Shown here in pieces: positions 17,240 to 24,541 of a DNA stretch of 50,334 nt. The number at the start of each line of letters is the position of its first letter. Within the stretch, counting starts at the first letter, position 1. This DNA is from Candidatus Obscuribacterales bacterium (GTDB lineage: Bacteria > Cyanobacteriota > Vampirovibrionia > Obscuribacterales > Obscuribacteraceae), in contig JAIETF010000098.1 of assembly GCA_019745415.1 (NCBI GenBank), forward strand, positions 1 to 50,334. The letters run 5' to 3'. Made by a program: the position numbers and the translations under genes. The notes under the pieces were generated by a model. It made no database searches. It saw only the letters and a list, made by a program, of their open reading frames with translations, and was not told where the DNA came from.

Positions 17240-17923
17240 CTAGTCATCGATTTCTTCGGTCAAAAGCTCAGAGTCGAGCCAGTCGCCGAGGTGAAAGACA
17301 AAGTTCCGGTGTGAAAGAAATGAATCTTGGGCTTCCGTTCTGGTGACAATGGCACCGTCGCCTAGCGATTTGGCTAGGCGAATATTTCTTTCATTGCTGA
17401 AAATCAATTCGCTAATATCATTGCCGCTTTCGGGGTCGTGTTCGGTCAGGGCAAATTCGAGGGTGATGGGCTCTCGCCATCTGATATCAATAAAGAAATA
17501 TCGATGAATTGCTTCTTTGATGCGCTGACAGATTTTGCCCGAAGCCTGTTCATCGGCGCCGAGCAAAAGCAAAGCAAAACGTTTCTGTCCATATCTGACG
17601 ATGATATCGCCGTCTCTCAGGGCGCCTCTGATGACGCTAGTGACACGGTTTAAAGCTCTTCTTGCGCGCCTTCCGGTGGTTTCGCTTTCGGTGTCTAGGC
17701 CCGAAACATCGAGTAGGACCACGCAGAATGGTAAACGCATTACCGAAGGAGGATAGTTAGCTAGGGCAATCGCGAAAGTAACCGCCACTTCTTCCGGTCC
17801 GCGACAGTGCACCACTTGGCGTGGCTGCTCAAGAGCGACGAGAACAACTTTCTTGCTCACGCTCTCTTTAATTTGCCCGGCCAGATTCGTGGTTCCAGGC
17901 ATAGCAGTGTGCTCAGAAGTCAT
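17240..17923 (-). CDS. Degenerate GGDEF-like regulatory protein
   Basis: A 227-residue protein started at ATG 17923 (MTSEHTAMPGTTNLAG), chosen because GGGAG lies about 7 bases upstream; the frame is open to 17965. The C-terminal half matches the diguanylate-cyclase fold: FCVVLLDVSGLD, LNRVTSVIRGALRDGDIIVR, then GADEQASGKICQRIKEAIHR. In the active-site loop the GG(D/E)EF signature is replaced by YGQKRFALLLL, so no cyclase activity is expected. It may bind nucleotide or act as a regulatory scaffold. It sits just upstream of the unknown gene at 16396 and copy A of the triplet. Confidence 0.65.
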   Translation of the reverse strand: MTSEHTAMPGTTNLAGQIKESVSKKVVLVALEQPRQVVHCRGPEEVAVTFAIALANYPPSVMRLPFCVVLLDVSGLDTESETTGRRARRALNRVTSVIRGALRDGDIIVRYGQKRFALLLLGADEQASGKICQRIKEAIHRYFFIDIRWREPITLEFALTEHDPESGNDISELIFSNERNIRLAKSLGDGAIVTRTEAQDSFLSHRNFVFHLGDWLDSELLTEEIDD

Positions 17924-18140
17924 GAATAACTCCCGACAATTTGTCCTAAAAACTGTGCCCGCCATCCTAACTATGACAGTCGGCGATCCCAGGCGCTATC
18001 CCCTAAAAGGGTGACCTTAATATCGCTTTACAATGACTGAAATGGCTGAAAACTCTTGCTGAGATGCGTTGTCCAGTCTTTGATCTGTTCTTGAATTTAG
18101 TGGCAGGCTCTCGAATTAATCAAATCTGACAAAAAAGTCT

Positions 18141-18602
18141 TCATTTCACTCTTACTATCGGAAACGTATATGACTTTACGAAGGCCACTTTGCCGTCTTG
18201 CAAGACACCGGCATTGAAAAATGCCAGCGGTCCAAAGGGCATTACTGCTTCGGTTTTGGTGCGCACTTGCACATAAGGCGAGGTCTGAGCCGGCGGGCTG
18301 CCGCCGAAATCCTGATAGACCACGGCGCCGTCTAGTTTGGGCTGGGAGAGAAATGTTCCGCCCGGATAGCTCTTAATGACAGCCGATGCCAGTTTGGTCG
18401 ACTCGGCAAGGTCTTGACCTTGGGCTGCCTGGCGGCAGGCGTCGCGACAAACCCTATCATTTATATAGGCACCGAAAACGATGATGCCGAGGTGCAGAGC
18501 TATCACTACAAAAACTGCCGCCATTACACTGCCGCAAGTTAGCTCTACAGATAGTGAGCCGCGTTTTCTTGCCAGGAGAGCTTGATGATGTTGTCTTTTC
18601 AT
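18141..18602 (-). CDS. TadE-like protein, copy B distal
   Basis: A 153-residue protein with one N-terminal membrane helix (SVMAAVFVVIALHLGIIVFG) preceded by Arg/Lys-rich residues. It shares with the gene at 13362 a cysteine-containing segment after the helix (RVCRDACRQAAQG), the YQDFGG element, and the ending TFPIVRVK. AAGGAG lies about 7 bases before the ATG at 18602. It follows the VWA gene after 10 bases. TadE-type accessory pilin is the nearest known role. Confidence 0.75.
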   Translation of the reverse strand: MKRQHHQALLARKRGSLSVELTCGSVMAAVFVVIALHLGIIVFGAYINDRVCRDACRQAAQGQDLAESTKLASAVIKSYPGGTFLSQPKLDGAVVYQDFGGSPPAQTSPYVQVRTKTEAVMPFGPLAFFNAGVLQDGKVAFVKSYTFPIVRVK

Positions 18603-18612
18603 TATCGTCTCC

Positions 18613-20406
18613 TTAGCGATTAGAAACCAGTTTCACTAGTCGGCGGGCTATTTTGGCGAAGGTGGTGCGCAGTTGCGTAGCATCGGTCACCAGATTGAAA
18701 GTGCCGCCGTTGCCTGCGATGGCGGCGATACCGCCGGTGGTGGGGTCGGGATTGTCATCATTGAGAATGGCTTTCTGGTCGGGAATGATGGCGGCGTTTT
18801 GGGCTAGACCGACTGTGTAGATGGCGATACCTGCATCTCTAGCTGCTACTGCTGCTTTGCGGGCATTGGCTTTGGGGTCGGCATCGAGCGGTCCACCTGG
18901 TGCGGTCGGTTGACCGTCGGTAAACAATATTATTGCCTTGACCGAACCTTGTCTGGCATTGGCTTTAAGATCTTGCGTGGCCGCATGAATCGCCGCACCA
19001 ATGTTGGTGGCACCCATGGCTACGCAGCTTTTTATGGAAGTGTTGACTTCGTTGAACTGAGTCGTACCGGCTATTTTTGAAATAACTACTCGCGGCAAGG
19101 GGAACGGCTGAATAGCCCCATAGGGAGCAGCATCATCGATATTGTGCCAGTCGACAGTGCTATTAGGGGCGGTGCCTACTTCCGAGTCGAAGGCGGCGAA
19201 TCCGAAATGAGTATCGGCGTCTGTATTCAAGATTTGATTCATGGTCAAGACAGCCTCTTTCGCATCCATGAGAGGTCTTATCTGTTTGGCGGCTGCTTCG
19301 AAATAAGCTTTCTGATAGCCTGGGCGCGGTGTCACCGAGACTGAAGTATAGGCTCTGCTCGACTTGAAGACCACGTCGTTTTCCAGGTTGCCGCGCGATG
19401 CTTCCACCAAGGTCGCTACATCTGGGAAACTGTAGCCGTCATAGACGAAGCCGCCGAAGAAATCTTTGCCGTCTATGTTCACCACTTCATCGGTGAAACA
19501 GCGGAAGCCGTCAAAGGTGAAGGCTGTTCCAGGCGGGCAGTTGCCGGGCGGTGCGCCGGCTTCGGGATAAACCGAGTTGGAGCGCAGACCTTTGGTACCG
19601 TAATAGCTCGCCAAATATTCGCTGAAATAAGCTTTTGAATTGTAATAGGCGTCGGTGAGCAGTTGCGGCTGTACGGCATTCAAACTGGTGCCCATGGCGC
19701 CGGGCTTCATGATGTCATAGATTTTGCCCTTCATGACGCCGTTTACACCGACCACATCTTTGTAGACTATTTTGCCTGTACCGAGGGTTTCGTCCCAAAC
19801 TCTTTTTACAAAAGTGACCGGTGTCTGATCGTCCATCGAACCAGACACATCAAAACAAACCACCATGTCTAGTTTCGGTACGGCGCTTGTTGAAACAGCA
19901 TTGACGCCCCAAGACTTGATGCCTAGAAATTTACCAAAGGCTAGTTCGCTACCCGTGCTGGCGGTGATTTTGACTACTTTGCCGTTGGGGCTGCTGAGCG
20001 GTTCTACGGCATAGGTAACAGGGTTGAGAAATTCAAAAAAGAGTTTTGATTCGCCGACATTGCAAGTGAGAGCCGCCTTAGATGCCACCACGGTGGCGCT
20101 AGTGAAAGGCACACCCAAAGCCGTGTTGGCTTTGAAAATCTTCAAGGCGCTCTCGATGGCATCAAGATGAGCCTGAGTCGGATTGGTATTATCTGAACTG
20201 GCAAGAGTGGCGGTGCCTGTCAGGGCAGCGGCATCAGAGGCGCTCTGCAGCTCTTGTTTGGCAAGATATAGTCTGCCAAATTCAAAGCCGAGTACAGCAA
20301 ACATGGGGAAGATAATCAAAGCGAAGAGCATCATTAAAGAAAGCAGACCCTGTCCTCTCGGGTCTCTTCTGAAGGCTTTCAATTTTTCAAATTCTCTATC
20401 ATGCAT
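18613..20406 (-). CDS. TadG-like protein with von Willebrand factor A domain, copy B
   Basis: A 597-residue protein, paralogous to the 614-residue one at 13835. The N-terminal helix is SLMMLFALIIFPMFAVLGFE, followed by LQSASDAAALTGTATLA. The VWA metal site is DVSGS in MVVCFDVSGSMDDQTPVTF (residues about 180-198), almost identical to copy A (CFDISGSIDDQTPVTF). The downstream MIDAS aspartate lies in ILFTDGQPTAPGG. The end is FAKIARRLVKLVSN. Both copies carry a long variable insertion between the first strand and the rest of the VWA domain. It follows the TadE gene after 19 bases. Confidence 0.85.
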   Translation of the reverse strand: MHDREFEKLKAFRRDPRGQGLLSLMMLFALIIFPMFAVLGFEFGRLYLAKQELQSASDAAALTGTATLASSDNTNPTQAHLDAIESALKIFKANTALGVPFTSATVVASKAALTCNVGESKLFFEFLNPVTYAVEPLSSPNGKVVKITASTGSELAFGKFLGIKSWGVNAVSTSAVPKLDMVVCFDVSGSMDDQTPVTFVKRVWDETLGTGKIVYKDVVGVNGVMKGKIYDIMKPGAMGTSLNAVQPQLLTDAYYNSKAYFSEYLASYYGTKGLRSNSVYPEAGAPPGNCPPGTAFTFDGFRCFTDEVVNIDGKDFFGGFVYDGYSFPDVATLVEASRGNLENDVVFKSSRAYTSVSVTPRPGYQKAYFEAAAKQIRPLMDAKEAVLTMNQILNTDADTHFGFAAFDSEVGTAPNSTVDWHNIDDAAPYGAIQPFPLPRVVISKIAGTTQFNEVNTSIKSCVAMGATNIGAAIHAATQDLKANARQGSVKAIILFTDGQPTAPGGPLDADPKANARKAAVAARDAGIAIYTVGLAQNAAIIPDQKAILNDDNPDPTTGGIAAIAGNGGTFNLVTDATQLRTTFAKIARRLVKLVSNR

Positions 20407-20425
20407 AAGAAAGGGTTCCGTAATA

Positions 20426-20965
20426 TCAGAGAGTCAAGCCTTGTGGGTTTTCGCAGAATTGCCGGGCGCTCAGTATAAAGACAAGCGGCTTGGTGACACC
20501 AGCAATCGGCACCGGTGATGGTATCGGCAAAAGAGGCGCTGCCGAGCACTCAGCTGTGACCTGAATTTGATAGGTGTTGACGCTTGAGTCGGCGGGTTTA
20601 GTGAGGGGGGCGTCGGCTACACTCATTTTCATGGTATCGATATGGGTGATCACTATTTCGGTTTTTATATTCTGAATATCTATGCCATCAAAAGATGCTT
20701 TGGTCTGGGCGAGTTTTGTGAGGGTTTCGGCGCAGGCAGAAGGTTTGCCGTCTACCGGGTTGAGAAAGGTATTGGCGCGGGCTGCCGAGATGCTTGCCAT
20801 GTGCACACCGGCATACAAAAATGAAATGCGCAAGAAGGCGGCACTCAGGTTTAAGAGTGGAAAGCCGATAACCATAAAGAGCACCCAGAGAACCAAGGGC
20901 AGCTCGGCTACAAAAGAGCCTTGACGATTGCGACTATAACGATTGGAGCGGAGGCGCATTCTCAT
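20426..20965 (-). CDS. TadE-like protein, copy B proximal
   Basis: A 179-residue protein. Residues 18-38 (FVAELPLVLWVLFMVIGFPL) carry the TadE-type conserved glutamate and helix. Like copy A it ends in NPQGL. It starts 2 bases after the stop of the TPR gene upstream, with GGAG in the overlap region, so the two are probably coupled. The body is Ser/Thr-rich with a DIQNIKTEIVITHIDT element that parallels DIVSTKVSIISINRQT in copy A. It is most likely a minor pilin-like or secreted protein. Confidence 0.75.
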   Translation of the reverse strand: MRMRLRSNRYSRNRQGSFVAELPLVLWVLFMVIGFPLLNLSAAFLRISFLYAGVHMASISAARANTFLNPVDGKPSACAETLTKLAQTKASFDGIDIQNIKTEIVITHIDTMKMSVADAPLTKPADSSVNTYQIQVTAECSAAPLLPIPSPVPIAGVTKPLVFILSARQFCENPQGLTL

Positions 20966-20967
20966 CT

Positions 20968-21564
20968 TTAGCGCTCCTTGTGGGCATTGTGACCGTTGCC
21001 GGTTATTTTGTTTCGCTGCATGACCGGCTCGCCCATCGAGCTGATTTTGATCATCATACTGAGCTGCAGGCGCGCTCTTTCATTGCGCACCGAAAGCAAA
21101 GCCATCTGGCAAATATCGCGGGCTCGGTCTCTCTGCCCGGCGCCGATGAGAGATTCTGCTAGTCTGACCGGCAACTTTTCATTGTTTGGGTCAAGCTTCA
21201 TAGCCTGCTCGAAAGAGTGGGCGGCGCTGGCATAGTTGTCTGTGTGGGCGTAAGCTTCACCCAGCCAGTAAAAGTCGTTGGCAGAGGCCCCCGGGATAGA
21301 GCAAAGCTGGTGATAGAGCGAGAGAGCTTGACCAAACTGTCCAGCCTGATAATAAGCCTGTGCCTGGCTGCGCAGGGTGTCGCTCATCTGGTTCGGCTGG
21401 CTTTGCACGCCGGTGTTCATCTGGGTGGGTTGCACATAAGCCAACTGCGGCTGCTGCCACTGGGCGCTTGCCGGCTTGCTGCTAAACGGCAACAATGCCA
21501 AGGCGAATATTCCGGCAATAACAATATATGGGCGCGGTCTAAAATAGCTCGGTTTGGTGTCCAT
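20968..21564 (-). CDS. Exported TPR protein, first gene of the TadE/VWA block
   Basis: A 198-residue protein. Residues 12-35 are a signal peptide (YIVIAGIFALALLPFSSKPA). A Gln/Met-rich linker is followed by two to three TPR units (AQAYYQAGQFGQALSLYHQL, YAHTDNYASAAHSFEQAMKL, then AESLIGAGQRDRARDICQMA). In Tad loci of other bacteria a TPR lipoprotein (TadD-like) is needed for pilus assembly, which fits the position here, but no lipobox cysteine is visible. Two bases separate it from the next TadE gene. Confidence 0.75.
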   Translation of the reverse strand: MDTKPSYFRPRPYIVIAGIFALALLPFSSKPASAQWQQPQLAYVQPTQMNTGVQSQPNQMSDTLRSQAQAYYQAGQFGQALSLYHQLCSIPGASANDFYWLGEAYAHTDNYASAAHSFEQAMKLDPNNEKLPVRLAESLIGAGQRDRARDICQMALLSVRNERARLQLSMMIKISSMGEPVMQRNKITGNGHNAHKER

Positions 21565-21930
21565 AAGAAAAGCTACCTGGGTTTGTGTGGGGACCTTATC
21601 GTAGCTTCAGGTTGGTGACATATTTATGGCAGGGCTTGCGGAAAATACGCAGAAGTCATGCCCACAGGGTTCTTAGGAGCCTTGAGCCGCTGGCGGCTCT
21701 GCTTGCTAAGCAGCCTAAAGTCCCATTAGTCGGTCATGCCGGATATTATGGATGGGCCGGCGCCTCTTACTGTTTTGCGGCCTGGTCTTCTTTACTGTTT
21801 GGGATATTTCTGCGCGCATATCTTTTTCAAGACTTTGCAAGACTTTTCAGGGGTCTGCCCATTTAGCCAGGGCGCTGTGCTTTACTATGCATATTCAGCA
21901 ATCTGTCTATACATCTATTTTGAGGACCAA
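21565..21930. other. Gap of about 366 bases, no supported gene
   Basis: The only structure is a short perfect inverted repeat, GAGCCGC (21684-21690) and GCGGCTC (21693-21699) with a 2-base loop and no T-run. Small frames here have no recognisable protein and no good ribosome site. The stretch probably holds the leader and promoter of the VOC gene and of the divergent TPR gene. Confidence 0.4.
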
Positions 21931-22410
21931 ATGAGAACCGAGCCTAGCGATTGCCAACTGAGGGTCTGTTTGACCGTGCCCGACGCCGCGGCGGCCTTAA
22001 CCTGGTATGCAAATATTTTTGACGGCACTGAAGTGATGCGCATGACCTATCCGGGTACAGAGAAGATTATGCATGCAGAGATGAAAATAGGTTCTAGTTT
22101 ATTGATGATATGCGACGAGATAGCAGAGTTTGTGCCTCGCAGCGCTAAGACCCTGGGCAATTCGCCTGTCACTTTTATGCTATACACCGATAACTGCGAT
22201 AGGCTCTTTGAGCGCGCCACTGCTGGTGGTGCAGAAGTGATCATGGCTCCCGCTGATATGTTCTGGGGCGATAGATATTGTCAGGTTATAGATCCCTTTG
22301 GTAATCGCTGGTCTTTGCTGACCCATAAAGAAGATCTTTCTTTTGAAGAAATGGAAGCCCGTAAGGAGAAGTTTTTCAATCTCAATCTAGATAAGAGTTC
22401 AACCCACTAA
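21931..22410 (+). CDS. VOC-family (glyoxalase/PhnB-like) protein
   Basis: A 159-residue protein started at ATG 21931, which follows GAGGA at 21922-21926; the frame is open back to 21736 but that part is not protein-like. It has the VOC beta-alpha-beta-beta-beta repeats: LRVCLTVPDAAAALTWYANI, MHAEMKIGSSLLMICDEI, TFMLYTDNCDRLFERATAGG, then FWGDRYCQVIDPFGNRWSLL. This pattern is closest to the PhnB/YdcN-type of VOC proteins. The metal-binding residues are not certain from sequence alone. It is followed after 13 bases by the TM2 gene, possibly in one transcript. Confidence 0.85.
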   Translation: MRTEPSDCQLRVCLTVPDAAAALTWYANIFDGTEVMRMTYPGTEKIMHAEMKIGSSLLMICDEIAEFVPRSAKTLGNSPVTFMLYTDNCDRLFERATAGGAEVIMAPADMFWGDRYCQVIDPFGNRWSLLTHKEDLSFEEMEARKEKFFNLNLDKSSTH

Positions 22411-22423
22411 CGAGGAGGTCGTC

Positions 22424-22837
22424 ATGACCGAGAAAGACGCATCGGTAGCCTGTTTACTCTGCTTTTTCCTAGGAGTCTTCGGCGCGCACCGATTCTATCT
22501 GGGTAAGACCTGGAGTGGTGTCGGCATGCTCCTTACTTTCGGTGGGCTTGGAATTTGGATGCTTATCGATTTGTTTATGCTTGCCTACGGCGTATTTAAA
22601 GATGGTCAGGGCAAAGTGGTGCCGGGTGGTAATCGCAAAGGTACTGCTCTTTTACTTTTGTATCTGCCTGGTACTTTTGGGCTTTGCGGCATGCACCGCT
22701 TTTATGTAAAGCGCTATGGCAGCGGCGTCGCCCAGCTTCTCACATTTGGTGGACTGGGCATTTGGATGCTTATTGATGCAGTGATGATTTGTACAAATGA
22801 ATTTGTCGACAAAGACGGCATGAAAGTGATTGAGTAA
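22424..22837 (+). CDS. Protein with two TM2 domains
   Basis: A 137-residue membrane protein with a tandem of TM2 domains. The first (about residues 9-50) reads LGVFGAHRFYLGKTWSG then LLTFGGLGIWMLIDLFML. The second (about 78-122) reads CGMHRFYVKRYGSGVAQLL then TFGGLGIWMLIDAVMI. The characteristic GxHRFYxG and GGxGIWxLID elements are present in both, so a duplication is clear. Between them lies a Lys/Gly-rich loop. GAGGAGG precedes the ATG at 22424. TM2 domains have no settled function. Confidence 0.9.
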   Translation: MTEKDASVACLLCFFLGVFGAHRFYLGKTWSGVGMLLTFGGLGIWMLIDLFMLAYGVFKDGQGKVVPGGNRKGTALLLLYLPGTFGLCGMHRFYVKRYGSGVAQLLTFGGLGIWMLIDAVMICTNEFVDKDGMKVIE

Positions 22838-22918
22838 GTAAAGAAAGAGAATAAGACAAAGTAAGGCAGAACAAACAAAACTTAGCTAAGCGGAACAAAG
22901 CTGAACAAAGCAAAGATT
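22838..22918 (+). repeat. A-rich spacer with 5-base periodicity
   Basis: From the end of the TM2 gene the plus strand reads in loose five-base units such as AAGAC AAAGT AAGGC AGAAC AAACA, then GAACA AAGCT GAACA AAGCA. No codon or stem structure accounts for it. The same style of spacer appears at other gene ends in this window. Confidence 0.5.
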
Positions 22919-22988
22919 GTTCGTGACCACGAGATATTCTTGTGTGACATATTCTGGTGGCATTCTAGATCTGATGTTCTAGGGGCTC

Positions 22989-23016
22989 TTGACGCAGTCG
23001 ATATTGCTGTTATAGT
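22989..23016 (+). promoter_or_regulatory. Sigma-70-type promoter driving the 6S-like RNA unit
   Basis: TTGACG (22989-22994) and TATAGT (23011-23016) are separated by 16 bases, one of the best sigma-70 matches in the window. Transcription should begin near 23022. No long reading frame follows before the terminator at 23215-23240. Confidence 0.7.
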
Positions 23017-23021
23017 AAAGA

Positions 23022-23240
23022 CAGGCGGCAGAGTTTTGTTGCCTTATAAGAGCACACATAAAGACCTATCCGAACAGAGAATATAACTCAATAAGTAATC
23101 GAGTTAGAGAGTAGAAGATGAAAGACAAAGCCTATCGATATTATCAATTAGTCCTCGGTTATCCCGGCTGCAAGAGGCTTTGCTTGGCATAGGTCCAACT
23201 CTAAGTGTCTAGCGGCCCGGGTCAAAAGCCCGGGCTTTTT
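23022..23240 (+). ncRNA. Candidate 6S-like structured RNA
   Basis: A promoter, about 190 bases of non-coding sequence and a terminator make an independent unit. The ends can pair: AGACA (23019-23023) with TGTCT (23206-23210), AGAGTT (23030-23035) with AACTCT (23197-23202), GACCTAT (23063-23069) with ATAGGTC (23189-23195). These are nested in order, so the RNA is a long irregular hairpin with inner stems, for example AACTC/GAGTT (23085-23105). Length and closing-stem design are like 6S RNA, the sRNA that binds RNA polymerase. The pairing of 23019-23021 depends on the true start site. A 24-codon frame (23118-23192, MKDKAYRYYQ...) is contained in it, and a small-protein role is the alternative. 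Confidence 0.5.
23215..23240 (+). terminator. Rho-independent terminator after the 6S-like RNA
   Basis: GCCCGGG (23215-23221) and CCCGGGC (23229-23235) form a 7-bp GC stem with a 7-base loop, followed by TTTTT at 23236-23240. Confidence 0.85.
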
Positions 23241-23383
23241 ATTTGCAATAGACTGCTAGTGCGGCACTACATATGGTGCTGGCTTTGTTTCGACTTTGTT
23301 TCGACTCTGTATCTCAAACTTCTTGCATTTGCGCAAGCTTTTTCTCACCCCAAACTACCCAAACTAAACTAAAGGAGTCAAGT

Positions 23384-23493
23384 ATGAAAGTATCAAAATT
23401 AGATTATTGAATGCCATCGGCGGGGCTTGTTTGCTCTGTTTGTTCTTGACTTCGTCGGCGGGTATGCAAGTGGTCAAAGCGGCGTGGCTGTAA
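23384..23493 (+). pseudogene. Frameshifted small secreted-peptide gene, N-terminal part
   Basis: A strong AAAGGAG (23371-23377) precedes ATG 23384, but the frame stops after eight codons (MKVSKLDY). One more base in the four-A run at 23395-23398 would give MKVSKIRLLNAIGGACLLC followed by LFLTSSAG, a textbook signal peptide, ending at TAA 23491-23493. The restored peptide is only 36 residues and its 3' half overlaps the tRNA-Tyr-like sequence at 23456-23539. The gene thus looks decayed, or interrupted by a tRNA-like sequence. A sequencing error or true slippage in the A-run cannot be told apart here. Confidence 0.45.
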
Positions 23494-23539
23494 TCCACGC
23501 GTCGAAAGGCTTCGCAGGTTCGAATCCGTGCCCCGTCGA
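23456..23539 (+). tRNA. tRNA-Tyr(GTA)-like sequence with an irregular T-stem
   Basis: The 84-base stretch can be folded as a long-variable-arm tRNA. Acceptor CGGCGGG (23456-23462) pairs with CCCGTCG (23532-23538), including one G-T, with discriminator A 23539. The D-arm is TGC/GCG around AAGTGGTCAAA. The anticodon stem CGTGG/CCACG encloses CTGTAAT, anticodon GTA (tyrosine). The variable arm has CGAA/TTCG. The T-arm GCAGG-TTCGAAT-CC(G)TGC pairs only if G 23528 is bulged out. The bulge suggests a pseudo-tRNA or a sequencing error; the T-loop and anticodon arm are otherwise excellent. CCA is not encoded. Confidence 0.6.
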
Positions 23540-23783
23540 ATTTTTCTCTAAGTTTTGTTATGGGGCGAGGGCTGTCTATTGGCGCCCCGCTTCGCTCTTA
23601 AGCCGTCTATGTTATGATCTTGGCGTACTGGTAAGAGCGCCGTTTGGCGGTGTTTTCTTGGGTGCAAGGCACCGAAATTATTGGTAGCCGTGCATACAAA
23701 AGTGATGCGATACCAGGGCAAAACATAACCAAGCCAGCTCAGAAAAGCCAAAATAAAAATCCAGATTTGAAAGGATCCCCAGA

Positions 23784-24515
23784 GTGTTGAGAGAGTATCA
23801 CAATTGGCATAGCCCGACCCTCGGTAGAAATATGGAGCTTCTCACTTTCGGTCATGCCGGAGCGAGAGTGTTGGTCTTCCCTACATCTTGCGGACGTTTC
23901 TTTGACTGGGAAAATCGGGGCATGCTCAAAGCTGTTGAGCGTCATATCGAGCAGGGTTGGATTCAACTGTTTTGTGTAGATGGCGTTGATGAGGAAAGTT
24001 GGTTCAACACCCACGTGCCGCCTGTTGATCGCGCTCGCCGCCATTTGCAATATCAAGAGTATGTGATAAATGAAGTCTTGCCCTTCGTTTATTCCAAAAA
24101 CGAAAATCAATTTACGATGGCAATTGGTGCCAGCTTCGGTGCTTATCATTCTTACAGCATCGCCCTGCGCTATCCCGAGCGCTTCAATAGAGTGCTTGGT
24201 ATGAGTGGTGTCTATGATGTGCGCGAATGGACCGACAATCAGATGGACGACGGTGCCATGCGTCAAGGCAGCCCCTGTGAATATCTGCTTGCTTTAGAAG
24301 ATCATGCCAAAATAGAACAGATTCGCAAGATTGAATTCATCATGCCAATCGGTGTGGAAGATCCGCTTTATCCCAATAATCAGTGGATGTCGCAGATTAT
24401 GTGGGACAAAGGAATTTGGCATGCCTTCCGTCCTTGCGATGGCTTCGCCCACGACTGGCCGCAGTGGTATGAAATGATTCAAGACCATATAGGCGGCGCC
24501 GATAGCCGCGGCTAA
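23784..24515 (+). CDS. Alpha/beta-hydrolase esterase
   Basis: A 243-residue protein from GTG 23784 with AAGGA (23771-23775) eight bases upstream. The alpha/beta-hydrolase core shows the nucleophile elbow GASFGAY (about residue 114-120, serine in AIGASFGAYHS), an aspartate candidate in IGVEDPLYPNN (about 193), and the histidine in DGFAHDWPQW (about 220). The sequence is close to esterase-D-like and serine esterases that act on small or carbohydrate esters. There is no signal peptide, so it is probably cytosolic. No neighbour suggests a substrate. Confidence 0.85.
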   Translation: MLREYHNWHSPTLGRNMELLTFGHAGARVLVFPTSCGRFFDWENRGMLKAVERHIEQGWIQLFCVDGVDEESWFNTHVPPVDRARRHLQYQEYVINEVLPFVYSKNENQFTMAIGASFGAYHSYSIALRYPERFNRVLGMSGVYDVREWTDNQMDDGAMRQGSPCEYLLALEDHAKIEQIRKIEFIMPIGVEDPLYPNNQWMSQIMWDKGIWHAFRPCDGFAHDWPQWYEMIQDHIGGADSRG

Positions 24516-24541
24516 TTACTTTAGTCAAGCCGGTTTAGCTC

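Noticed and set aside
21585..21866. Plus-strand frame of 93 codons before the VOC gene
   Set aside because: No ribosome site, unlikely amino-acid order, and it overlaps the better-supported VOC gene region in another frame.
22989..23240. tmRNA or RNase P RNA as an identity for the structured RNA
   Set aside because: No tRNA-like end with TTCGA-type T-loop and no P-RNA core sequence is visible; the length fits neither.
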